Assembly: GCA_038246785.1 (NCBI GenBank)
Contig: JBBRVP010000012.1
Coordinates: 13,876 to 77,875 of the forward strand
Source: JBBRVP01 sp038246785
GTDB lineage: Bacteria > Actinomycetota > Actinomycetes > Jiangellales > Jiangellaceae
Length of the DNA stretch: 64,000 nucleotides
Direction of reading: 5' to 3'
Numbering within the stretch: the stretch's first letter is position 1; every line of letters begins with the position of its first letter. The position numbers were made by a program, and so were the translations under genes. The notes beneath the pieces were generated by a model. It did no database searches and was not told where the DNA came from. It saw only the letters and a program-made list of their open reading frames with translations. Below, piece after piece: positions 7,593 to 15,407 of this stretch.

Positions 7593-7598
7593 CCTGCG

Positions 7599-8888
7599 GT
7601 GCGGTCCACGGCGTTGCTCACCGACCACTACGAGCTGACGATGCTGCAGGCCGCGCTGGCCGCGGGCACGGCGCACCGCCGGTCGGTCTTCGAGGTCTTC
7701 GCCCGGCGGTTGCCGGAGGGACGCCGGTACGGCGTCGTGGCAGGCACCGGACGCCTGATCGACGCCGTGATGGCGTTCCGCTTCGACGACGGGGTGCTCG
7801 CCGATCTGCGCGAGCGCCGCGTGGTCGACGAGACGACTCTGGAGTGGCTGTCCGGCTACCGGTTCGGCGGCGACATCTGGGGCTACGCCGAGGGCGACTG
7901 CTACTTCCCGTACTCGCCCCTGCTCGTCGTCGAGGCGACCTTCGCCGAGGCCGTCGTCCTCGAGACCCTCGCACTGTCGGTGCTCAACCACGACAGCGCC
8001 GTCGCGGCCGCCGCCTCGCGGATGACCTGCGCCGCCGCCGGGCGTCCCTGCATCGAGATGGGCTCCCGGCGCACGCACGAGAACGCCGCCGTGGCGGCGG
8101 CGCGGGCGGCGTACGTCGCGGGCTTCGCCACATCGAGCAACCTCGAGGCAGGACGCCGGTACGGCGTCCCGACGGCGGGCACCAGCGCCCACTCGTTCAC
8201 CCTGCTCCACGACAGCGAGCGGGACGCCTTCACCGCTCAGGTCGACTCGCTCGGCCGTGGAACCACCCTGCTCGTCGACACGTATGACGTGCGGGAGGCG
8301 GTCCGGCTGGGGGTGGAGGTGGCCGGTCACGACCTCGGAGCGGTGCGGCTGGACTCCGGCGACCTGCTCGCGCAGGCCTCCGAGGTGCGCCGCCAGCTCG
8401 ACGACCTCGGCGCGACGCGCACCCGGATCGTCGTGACCAGCGACCTCGACGAGCACTCCATCGCCGCGCTCGCAGTCGCCCCCGTCGACGGCTACGGCGT
8501 CGGCACGGCGCTGGTCACTGGCAGCGGGGCGCCCACCGCCGGGCTGGTCTACAAGCTCGTCTCCCGGGCCGGTGCCGACGGCGAAATGGTGGCGGTAGAG
8601 AAGCGCAGCAAGGACAAGGGCAGCGTCGGCGGGCGCAAGTACGCGCTGCGCCGGCGCTCCCCAGCCGGTGTCGCCGAGGCCGAGATCGTCGGCGTGGGCG
8701 AGCGGCCGCGCGACGACGGCGACGACCGTCCGCTGCTCGTGCCGCTCGTGCGCGACGGCGAGGCCGTGGGCCGGGAGCCGCTCACGGCCGCCCGTGAGCG
8801 GCACGAGGCGGCTCGCGCGGAGCTGCCGCCGCCGGCGCGGCAGCTCTCGCGGGGCGAGCCCGCGATCCCCACCAGATACGGCGTATGA
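7599..8888 (+). CDS. pncB: Nicotinate phosphoribosyltransferase
   Basis: Makes nicotinate mononucleotide from nicotinate and PRPP in the Preiss-Handler route to NAD. The opening TALLTDHYELTMLQAAL, the GSRRTHENAAV stretch, GTSAHSF and VRLDSGDLL are all hallmarks of this family, and 429 residues is full length. GTG 7599 lies directly after a TACGCT box, so the transcript is probably leaderless. It diverges from clpS and is followed by an unknown gene and then pncA, which supplies its substrate. Confidence 0.96.
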   Translation: MRSTALLTDHYELTMLQAALAAGTAHRRSVFEVFARRLPEGRRYGVVAGTGRLIDAVMAFRFDDGVLADLRERRVVDETTLEWLSGYRFGGDIWGYAEGDCYFPYSPLLVVEATFAEAVVLETLALSVLNHDSAVAAAASRMTCAAAGRPCIEMGSRRTHENAAVAAARAAYVAGFATSSNLEAGRRYGVPTAGTSAHSFTLLHDSERDAFTAQVDSLGRGTTLLVDTYDVREAVRLGVEVAGHDLGAVRLDSGDLLAQASEVRRQLDDLGATRTRIVVTSDLDEHSIAALAVAPVDGYGVGTALVTGSGAPTAGLVYKLVSRAGADGEMVAVEKRSKDKGSVGGRKYALRRRSPAGVAEAEIVGVGERPRDDGDDRPLLVPLVRDGEAVGREPLTAARERHEAARAELPPPARQLSRGEPAIPTRYGV

Positions 8889-8984
8889 GGGAGGTTTCCG
8901 CGGGCGGGTCGCGCGTAGCGTGAGCACTGTCCCGGCGTGCGCCGGGGCGCCCCAGGGGGTGGGGGAGATGGTCGGTGTCCGCGG

Positions 8985-10262
8985 ATGTCGGACCGGCCGG
9001 AGCGGCCGACGGGCCGGCTGCGCTGCGGGTCAGCCGTGACGCTGCTCGACCTGCCGTCGCCGCGGCGCGGCGACGCGGACGGGCCGGTCGCGGATACGCA
9101 CCTGGGCGCCGTCGTCGCCGCCACGTTGCGGCACGGGGCAGCTCGACTCGAGGCATCGGCGGCTGCCGGCGCCGAGGGCGGCGACCCCGACCGCGCCGAC
9201 CGGGTCGGGCCGGCTGCGGTGCTGCTGCTCGCCTCTGCGCGGGCCGACGAGCGCCACCGGCGCCTCGGACTGAGCCGCGACGTGACCCGGCTGGCGGACG
9301 CACTGGTGCCGCACGCCAGGGGCGAGCGACGCCGTAGGCGGCTCGCCGCTTCCCCGTCGCGGGCGACGTGGTTGGGCCTGCCCCACCTCGTGCTCACCGC
9401 TACCGGCCGGCCCGATCCCGAGGTCGACCGGCTCGTGCAGGCCTGCCTGGCGGCCGATGCCGCCCCCACCGGGGAGCGTGAGCCGCACCGGCTGCTGGAC
9501 GACCGCTGGGTGCGCGCGTTCCCGACCGGGCGCCCGGTCGAGCACGCCGACGTCCTTGCCTGGTCGGTGCTCTGTCGCGGCGTCGACCTCCTCACGGCCG
9601 CCCGCTCGGACCTGCGGGCCGTGGGTCGGGCGCTGTGCTCCGCCACCGATCTCGGGCGCCAGCCGCTGCACTGCGCGCGCGACCCGCACGCCGTGGCCGG
9701 CGACGTCGACAGTGCGCTGGCGCTGGCCCTCGACGCCGACGAGCTGGGCCTCGCGGCGGAGCTGCTCGTCGCCCCGCTCACCCTGCGGCTGCCCTGGAGC
9801 GCGGCACAGATCCTCGCCTGGCAGGTCATCGATCGGCGGTGGGCCGCTGGACGGCTGGAAGGGCCCCCGCCCGGAGCCCGGGATCGGGCGCTGGACCGTT
9901 CGTGGGACCGGTTGGCGTACGCCGTCGGGCTGGTCGCCGCGATGTCGCTCACCAGCGCAGCCCCGCCGCCCCGCACGGTGGTCACGGCAGCCGCGGATCC
10001 CACCGCCGGAGCCCTCGTAGAGTCGCTGCGGGCGACCGGCCGGCGGGCGTACCTCGACCACCTCGCCGGTGCCACGCCCAGCGACCGGGCCGCGGCCCTG
10101 CCGCTGCTGCTCGACGTGTCGGTGCACCGGGCGGCGGTGGCCGGTGACGCGGCCGGGTTGCTCCGGGTGCTCGACACCGCCCTTGCCCGCGGGATGTCCG
10201 GCCGACCGCTGGTGACCCAGGCAGGAGGGCTGTTGCAGCGCCTGCTCCTGCCGACCCGCTGA
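8985..10262 (+). CDS. Uncharacterised protein between pncB and pncA
   Basis: I do not recognise the family. From ATG 8985 the product is about 425 residues, rich in Ala, Leu and Arg, predicted helical, with no signal peptide, membrane segment or obvious catalytic motif. The middle carries a regular run of helices (for example ADELGLAAELLVAPLTLRLPWSAAQILAWQVI). Upstream GTGs and GTG 9037 are alternative starts. Codon usage matches its neighbours. Position between two NAD-salvage genes on the same strand is suggestive, but pncA has its own probable promoter, so a functional link is not established. Confidence 0.6.
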   Translation: MSDRPERPTGRLRCGSAVTLLDLPSPRRGDADGPVADTHLGAVVAATLRHGAARLEASAAAGAEGGDPDRADRVGPAAVLLLASARADERHRRLGLSRDVTRLADALVPHARGERRRRRLAASPSRATWLGLPHLVLTATGRPDPEVDRLVQACLAADAAPTGEREPHRLLDDRWVRAFPTGRPVEHADVLAWSVLCRGVDLLTAARSDLRAVGRALCSATDLGRQPLHCARDPHAVAGDVDSALALALDADELGLAAELLVAPLTLRLPWSAAQILAWQVIDRRWAAGRLEGPPPGARDRALDRSWDRLAYAVGLVAAMSLTSAAPPPRTVVTAAADPTAGALVESLRATGRRAYLDHLAGATPSDRAAALPLLLDVSVHRAAVAGDAAGLLRVLDTALARGMSGRPLVTQAGGLLQRLLLPTR

Positions 10263-10272
10263 CCGGCGCCGC

Positions 10273-10278
10273 TAGCCT
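10273..10278 (+). promoter_or_regulatory. Probable -10 box of leaderless pncA
   Basis: TAGCCT ends six bases before the pncA ATG. Identical hexamer and spacing occur before the PfkB kinase gene at 42264. Confidence 0.5.
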
Positions 10279-10284
10279 GGCGGC

Positions 10285-10881
10285 ATGAGCACGGCACTCG
10301 TCGTCGTGGACGTCCAGAACGACTTCTGCGAGGGCGGCAGCCTGGCAGTGCACGGCGGCGCCGACGTCGCGTTCCGGATCGCCGAGGTCCTCCGCCGCTG
10401 GCACGAGGCCGACCCGGGCGAGCGGGAGTACGCCGCCGTCGTGGCCACTCGCGACCACCACGTGGACCCCGGGGCACACTTCTCCGCCGACCCCGACTTC
10501 GTCGACTCCTGGCCGCCGCACTGCGTAGCCGGCACCGACGGCGCGGGCTTCCACCCCAACCTCGACCCGCAGCCGTTCGACGCCGTCTTCTCCAAGGGCG
10601 AGCACGGCGCCGCCTACTCCGGCTTCCAGGGCACCGATGTGGAGGGCACCCGGCTCGGGCCGTGGCTGCGCCGGCACCGCATCGACGAGGTCGCGGTCGT
10701 CGGCATCGCCACCGACCACTGCGTGCGGGCCACTGCTCTCGACGCGGCCCGCGAGGGCTTCCGTACGCGTGTGCTGCTCGACCTGACGGCCGGAGTCGCC
10801 CCCGCGAGCACGGCCGAAGCGCTCGACGAGCTGGCCGCGGCGGGCGTCGAGCTGCGCGGACGCCCCGTCGTCCGGGCCTGA
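10285..10881 (+). CDS. pncA: Nicotinamidase
   Basis: Hydrolyses nicotinamide to nicotinate, feeding PncB. The isochorismatase-fold catalytic triad is visible as Asp9 (VVDVQNDF), Lys104 (VFSKGEHG) and Cys146 (ATDHCVRAT), with the metal site Asp57, His59 and His65 in TRDHHVDPGAHF. The 198-residue length fits. Together with pncB 1.4 kb upstream this gives the deamidating branch of NAD salvage. Confidence 0.95.
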   Translation: MSTALVVVDVQNDFCEGGSLAVHGGADVAFRIAEVLRRWHEADPGEREYAAVVATRDHHVDPGAHFSADPDFVDSWPPHCVAGTDGAGFHPNLDPQPFDAVFSKGEHGAAYSGFQGTDVEGTRLGPWLRRHRIDEVAVVGIATDHCVRATALDAAREGFRTRVLLDLTAGVAPASTAEALDELAAAGVELRGRPVVRA

Positions 10882-10932
10882 CACGGCGGACCTGAACCCG
10901 GGCCCGACTCCGCCGGCCGGTTCGGCTCCGCG

Positions 10933-10958
10933 GTTTCGGATCGGTCCGAGCGGGCAAT
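10933..10958 (+). promoter_or_regulatory. Possible SigB/SigF-type promoter
   Basis: GTTT at 10933-10936 is followed after 15 bases by GGGCAAT (10952-10958), resembling the actinobacterial stress-sigma pattern GTTT-N14-16-GGGTAw with one mismatch. It lies 50 bases upstream of the small membrane protein gene. Confidence 0.4.
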
Positions 10959-10968
10959 CACACACTGT

Positions 10969-10987
10969 CTCACGGAGACCCCGTGAG
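10969..10987 (+). promoter_or_regulatory. Hairpin in leader of small membrane protein
   Basis: CTCACGG and CCGTGAG form a perfect 7-bp stem around a 5-base loop, between the putative promoter and the ribosome-binding site. It may stabilise the leader or regulate translation. Confidence 0.35.
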
Positions 10988-11007
10988 GCCGCTATCGGAG
11001 GTGCGAC

Positions 11008-11160
11008 GTGTCGCTCTGGTTGATCCTCATCATCGTCGGGGTCGTGCTGGCCCTGCTCGGCTTCGCCGTCGGGCAGTGGCTGATCTGGATAGGCGTGGTC
11101 GTGCTCGTCGTCGGCCTGATCATGACCTTCGTCGCACGCGGTCGGTCCACGTCCGTGTGA
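11008..11160 (+). CDS. Small two-helix membrane protein (50 residues)
   Basis: GTG 11008 preceded by GGAGG at 10997-11001 opens a 50-codon frame reading SLWLILIIVGVVLALLGFAV then GQWLIWIGVVVLVVGLIM and a short basic tail. Two hydrophobic segments separated by a brief Gly-Gln-Trp turn predict a hairpin membrane protein. I do not recognise a named function; similar tiny hydrophobic proteins are common in actinomycetes. A stress-sigma-like promoter and a leader hairpin lie upstream, so it may be stress-induced. Confidence 0.7.
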   Translation: MSLWLILIIVGVVLALLGFAVGQWLIWIGVVVLVVGLIMTFVARGRSTSV

Positions 11161-11257
11161 CGCCCCTTGACAGCGGGCCCGGCACCCTCACGGCAGGGGA
11201 GGTGCCGGGCCCGCTCCCTGCTGACTTGCTGCCGATCGGAGCCCGACCCGCACCGGC

Positions 11258-12466
11258 TCAGAGTCGGCGGCCGGACCAGCTCCAGGCGTAGGCCCCGTCG
11301 TCGCTGGCGACGCCGGCCTCCCCGAGCTCCAGCGGACGGAACGTGTCGACCATGACGGCCAGCTCGTCGAAGTACTCCTTGCCGAGCGAGGCCTCCACCG
11401 CCCCGGGCTGCGGTCCGTGCGAGTGCCCACCGGGGTGCAGCGAGATCGAGCCTCTGCCGATGCCGGAGCCCTTGCGCGCCTCGTAGTCGCCCTCGACGTA
11501 GAACATGACCTCGTCGCTGTCGACGTTGGAGTGGTAGTAGGGCACCGGGATGGCCAGCGGGTGGTAGTCGACCTTGCGCGGCACGAAGTTGCAGACGACG
11601 AAGTTGCCGCCCTCGAAGACCTGATGCACCGGCGGCGGCTGGTGGACCCGGCCCGTGATCGGCTCGTAGTCGGCGACGTTGAACGTGTACGGGTAGAGGC
11701 AGCCGTCCCAGCCGACGACGTCGAACGGGTGGGTCGGGTAGACCACCACCGAGCCGACGAGGCCGGACGGGCCCGGTCCGCGGTGCTTGGTCCACACCTC
11801 GACGTCGGTGCCCTCGGCGACGTGCGGCTCGGTCGGCCCGTGCAGGTCGCGCTCGCAGTAAGGCGCGTGCTCGAGCAGCTGGCCGAACTTCGACAGGTAG
11901 CGCCGGGGCGGGGTGATGTGGGAGTTGGCCTCGATCGGGTAGAGCCGCAGCGGCTCGTCGCCTTCGGGCACCCAGCGGTGGACCGTCGCCCGCGGCACGA
12001 CGACGTAGTCCCCCTGGCGGGCAGGCAGCACGCCGAACTTCGTCTCGACGGTGGCGGCTCCCGCCTCCACGTACACGCACTCGTCGCCGACCGCGTTGCG
12101 GTAGAGCGGCGAGGTCTCCCCGCACACGACGTAGGAGATCCGGACGTCGGCGTTGCCGAGCACCAGCCGGCGCCCGGTCACGGCGTCGAGGGCCTTCCAG
12201 TCCTGGCCGGTGAACAGGTCGTGGAGCTTGAGGTGGCGTGGCATCAGCGGGTGGTTGGGCGTCGTCGCCAGGTCGGGCAGCTCCCAGACGCGGGCGTCGA
12301 CGATCGCCGAGGGCAGGCCGGCGTGATAGAGCAGGGAGGAGTCGGAGGAGAAGCCCTCCTCCCCCATGAGCTCCTCGGCGTAGAGGCCACCGCCGGCATC
12401 CGCGGGCCGACGATGCTGGGTGTGGCGCTTGGGCGGCACGGAGCCGACGCAGCGGTAGTAGACCAC
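11258..12466 (-). CDS. hmgA: Homogentisate 1,2-dioxygenase
   Basis: Opens the ring of homogentisate to maleylacetoacetate in tyrosine degradation. The N-terminal VPPKRHTQHR, LYAEELMGEEGFSSDSSLLYH and the iron-binding cupin core PYYHSNVDSDEVMFYVEG, followed by HPGGHSHGPQPG, identify the family. GTG 12466 has GGAGG seven bases upstream and yields the usual N-terminus (402 residues); a longer frame starting at 12514 is less likely. It is divergent from the unknown gene-fahA pair, giving a tyrosine-catabolic cluster completed by hppD at 20-21 kb. Confidence 0.95.
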   Translation of the reverse strand: MVYYRCVGSVPPKRHTQHRRPADAGGGLYAEELMGEEGFSSDSSLLYHAGLPSAIVDARVWELPDLATTPNHPLMPRHLKLHDLFTGQDWKALDAVTGRRLVLGNADVRISYVVCGETSPLYRNAVGDECVYVEAGAATVETKFGVLPARQGDYVVVPRATVHRWVPEGDEPLRLYPIEANSHITPPRRYLSKFGQLLEHAPYCERDLHGPTEPHVAEGTDVEVWTKHRGPGPSGLVGSVVVYPTHPFDVVGWDGCLYPYTFNVADYEPITGRVHQPPPVHQVFEGGNFVVCNFVPRKVDYHPLAIPVPYYHSNVDSDEVMFYVEGDYEARKGSGIGRGSISLHPGGHSHGPQPGAVEASLGKEYFDELAVMVDTFRPLELGEAGVASDDGAYAWSWSGRRL

Positions 12467-12573
12467 TCGAGCCTCCGGGGAGTAGGTGATCGATGTCGCA
12501 CAGCGGACGGCCATGATCGGTTACCGGGGTCCGGTTGTTGCCACCATGGGCGTTCCTCCGCTGGGATGTCAAC

Positions 12574-13470
12574 GTGCCTCCCGCCGCTGCCGTCCTCGAT
12601 GCCCGCCTGGTCGCCGACCTGCTCGACGACGCCGCGCTCTTCCCGCCCGGCGAGGCGCCGATGCCGGCTGCCGTGCCGTCGCACGTCGCTCATGGACGCG
12701 CCTGGTACGCCGACCTGGTCGGACCGTTCGTCTGCCCGGCCAGCCGGCTCGACGAGCACGCCGCGGTGCTGTCCCGGCAGCACCCGGGCGGCCCCCTGGT
12801 CGACGTCGCGGTCGTCGTGGACACCGGCACCGGCGGCGTCGCGGCGGCCGCGGAGGCGGCATCGACGGCGGCGGGGCGCCGGCTCGCCTGGCTGGAGGTC
12901 CCCCTGCGCGGCGGCCCGCTCGGGGAGACGGCGCGGCGCGCCGCGCTGGCCCTGCGCGACGCGGGTGCGGCATCCGACGTCGACCCGGTCGGATACGTCG
13001 AGGTGCCGCGCGAGGACGGCTGGCGGGCCGCCCTCGACGTGCTCGCCGAGGAGGGGCTCGGCGCCAAGCTGCGCACCGGCGGCAGCACGGCCGCCGCCTT
13101 TCCCACCGAGGGCGAGGTAGCGGCGTTCGTCGTGGCCTGCGTGGAGCGGGACCTGCAGTTCAAGTGCACGGCAGGCCTGCACGACCCGCTGCGTCACACC
13201 GATCCGGCGACCGGATTCGAGCACCACGGATTCCTCAACGTGCTGCTGGCTGTCGACGCAGCGCGGGGAGGCGCGTCGGAGCCAGCCGTCGCCCACGTCC
13301 TGGGCCACCGCGACGCCACGGCCGTCGCGGCGGAGGTCGCCGCGCTGGGCGACGACCGGGCCGCGCGGGTGCGCGACACCTTCCGCAGCCTCGGGACGTG
13401 CAGCGTCCAGGAGCCGGTCGCGGCGCTCGTGGAGCTCGGCCTGCTCGTCGCGGGCGGGCCCGCCGCGTGA
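12574..13470 (+). CDS. Uncharacterised protein coupled to fahA
   Basis: About 298 residues from GTG 12574 (a TTG at 12535 would lengthen it). I do not recognise a named family. Regular repeats of hydrophobic strands ending in short polar motifs (VDVAVVVDTG, LAWLEVPL, VGYVEVP, GAKLRTGG, LQFKCTAGLHDPLRH, HGFLNVLLA) suggest an alpha/beta barrel with possible active-site Lys, Arg and His residues. The stop overlaps the fahA GTG (GTGA), and hmgA is divergent 107 bases away. The pathway between HmgA and FahA needs maleylacetoacetate isomerization, for which no recognisable enzyme is present, so this gene is a candidate. That assignment is inference. Confidence 0.65.
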   Translation: MPPAAAVLDARLVADLLDDAALFPPGEAPMPAAVPSHVAHGRAWYADLVGPFVCPASRLDEHAAVLSRQHPGGPLVDVAVVVDTGTGGVAAAAEAASTAAGRRLAWLEVPLRGGPLGETARRAALALRDAGAASDVDPVGYVEVPREDGWRAALDVLAEEGLGAKLRTGGSTAAAFPTEGEVAAFVVACVERDLQFKCTAGLHDPLRHTDPATGFEHHGFLNVLLAVDAARGGASEPAVAHVLGHRDATAVAAEVAALGDDRAARVRDTFRSLGTCSVQEPVAALVELGLLVAGGPAA

Positions 13471-14669
13471 GCGCGCTCGAGGTGCCGCCCGGCTCGCCGT
13501 TCCCGCTGACCTGCCTGCCGTACGGCGTGTTCTCGCGCGACGACGGCCGGCGCCGGGTCGGCGTCGCGGTGGGCGACCGGGTGCTCGACGTCGGTGCGCT
13601 CGCTGCCGAGCAGGGCCGGGCCGAGGCGGATGCACTGGCCGCAACCACGCTCAACCCCTTCATGGCCCTGGGCCGGCCGGCGTGGACGGCGGTGCGCTCC
13701 TGGCTCACCGAGGCGGTGGCCGGTCCGGTCGAGGCGGTCGAGGAGCACCTCACGCCGATGTCGGACCTGCGGCTGCACCTGCCGTTCGAGGTGGCCGACT
13801 ATGTCGACTTCTACGCCTCCGAGCAGCACGCGCTCAACGTCGGGGCCATCTTCCGGCCCGACTCCCCATCGCTCCCGACGGCCTGGCGTCAGTTGCCGAT
13901 CGGCTACCACGGCCGCTCGGGCACCGTCGTGGTGTCGGGCACCGACGTCGTCCGACCCTGCGGGCTGCGAGTGCCGCCCGGGGCCGCCGGGCCGGCGTAC
14001 GGTCCATCGCTGCGGCTGGACATCGAGGCCGAGGTCGGCTTCGTCGTCGGGGTGGCGTCCACGCTCGGGGAGCAGGTGCCGGTCGAGCGCTTCGCCGATC
14101 ATGTCTTCGGAGTCGTTCTCGTCAATGACTGGTCGGCGCGTGACATCCAGGCGTTCGAGTACGTCCCCCTGGGGCCGTTCCTCGGCAAGTCCTTCGCCAC
14201 CTCGGTGTCCCCCTGGGTCGTGCCGCTCGACGCGCTGGAGGCCGCCCGGGTGGAGCCGCCGGCGCGCGACCCCGACCCGGCCGGTTACCTGCGCGAGACC
14301 GAGCCGTGGGGGCTGGACCTGGCGCTCGAGGTCCGCTGGAACGGCACCTTGGTGTCCCGCCCGCCGTTCGCCACCATGTACTGGACCGCGGCCCAGCAGC
14401 TGGCCCACCTCACCGTCAACGGCGCGTCGCTGCGGACCGGCGACCTGTACGCCAGCGGCACCGTCAGCGGGGCGTCCCGCGAGCAGCGCGGCTCGTTCCT
14501 CGAGCTGACCTGGAGCGGCCGGGAGCCGGTCTCGCTGGACGACGGCTCGACCCGCGGGTTTCTCGAGGACGGCGACACGGTGCGCATCACGGCCTGGGCG
14601 CCGGGCGCCGACGGCACCCCCATCGGCTTCGGCGAGGTCGTCGGCACGGTGCAGCCGGCGACTTGCTGA
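13467..14669 (+). CDS. fahA: Fumarylacetoacetase
   Basis: Last step of homogentisate degradation: hydrolyses fumarylacetoacetate to fumarate and acetoacetate. The 400-residue frame shows an N-terminal SH3-like FAH_N region (LPYGVFSRDD) and the catalytic domain with DFYASEQHALNVG, PIGYHGR, LDIEAEVGFVVG, NDWSARDIQ and the GPFLGKSFATSVSPWVVPLDAL stretch. GTG 13467 overlaps the preceding stop, so it is translationally coupled to the unknown gene. Confidence 0.95.
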   Translation: MSALEVPPGSPFPLTCLPYGVFSRDDGRRRVGVAVGDRVLDVGALAAEQGRAEADALAATTLNPFMALGRPAWTAVRSWLTEAVAGPVEAVEEHLTPMSDLRLHLPFEVADYVDFYASEQHALNVGAIFRPDSPSLPTAWRQLPIGYHGRSGTVVVSGTDVVRPCGLRVPPGAAGPAYGPSLRLDIEAEVGFVVGVASTLGEQVPVERFADHVFGVVLVNDWSARDIQAFEYVPLGPFLGKSFATSVSPWVVPLDALEAARVEPPARDPDPAGYLRETEPWGLDLALEVRWNGTLVSRPPFATMYWTAAQQLAHLTVNGASLRTGDLYASGTVSGASREQRGSFLELTWSGREPVSLDDGSTRGFLEDGDTVRITAWAPGADGTPIGFGEVVGTVQPATC

Positions 14670-14762
14670 GCCGCGCACCGCGCCGACGGTCACGAGTGCG
14701 GCCCCCGGTTACGATCAACCCTGCCTGTGATCGCCCGGTGCGCTGACCGAAGGACGAAACCG

Positions 14763-15401
14763 ATGCCAGAGCCCGCACGCGACCGGTCGAAGTTCATCGA
14801 GGCGACGTCGACGGTGCTGCTGTCGATCGCGGTGGTTTTGTCGGCGTGGGCAGGCTACGAGGCGTCCCGCTGGAGCGGCGAGCAGACGATCGCCTTCAGC
14901 GCCGCCAACGCGGCGCGGGAGGAGTCGGCTCGGGAGTCCAACCGCGCCGGCCAGCTGGCCTCGGTCGACGTCGGGGTGTTCCTGTCCTTCGCGCAGGCCT
15001 ACTTCACCGAGGACACGAAGCTGCAGGAGTTCCTGTACGCCCGCTTCCGGCCGCCCATGAAGGTCGCCGTCGACGCCTGGATCGCCACCCGGCCGCTCAA
15101 GAACCCCTCCGCGCCGCCGACGCCGTTCGCGATGAAGGAGTACCAGCTGCCCGAGCAGGCGAGGGCGGACGAGCTGACCCGTGTAGCGGCGGAGCAGACC
15201 GCGTTGGCCAAGCGCAACAACCAGCGCTCCGACAACTACGTGCTCACCGTTGTGCTGTTCGCCAGCGTGCTGTTCTTCGCCGGGATCTCCACCAAGATCG
15301 ACCACAGCGTGGGGCAGCGAGTGTTGCTCGGTATCGGCTGGTTGGTGCTGATCGGCGCAGCCGCCTGGATGGCCACGTTCCCGATCTCGTTCGGTGTCTA
15401 G
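14763..15401 (+). CDS. Membrane protein with three predicted transmembrane segments
   Basis: The 212-residue product has one N-terminal transmembrane helix (TVLLSIAVVLSAWAGYEASR), a soluble helical middle of about 125 residues with many charged residues, and two C-terminal helices (LTVVLFASVLFFAGIS and LLGIGWLVLIGAAAWMATF). The layout resembles DUF4337-type proteins of unknown function, though I am not certain of the family. ATG 14763 has AAGGA a few bases upstream. The gene ends six bases from the convergent GH1 gene. Confidence 0.75.
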   Translation: MPEPARDRSKFIEATSTVLLSIAVVLSAWAGYEASRWSGEQTIAFSAANAAREESARESNRAGQLASVDVGVFLSFAQAYFTEDTKLQEFLYARFRPPMKVAVDAWIATRPLKNPSAPPTPFAMKEYQLPEQARADELTRVAAEQTALAKRNNQRSDNYVLTVVLFASVLFFAGISTKIDHSVGQRVLLGIGWLVLIGAAAWMATFPISFGV

Positions 15402-15407
15402 CCCCCG

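Noticed and set aside
11417..13120. A 567-codon open frame opposite hmgA and across the unknown gene
   Set aside because: It reads as low-complexity Arg/Pro/Val text with no motif and lies opposite hmgA, whose family match is clear.
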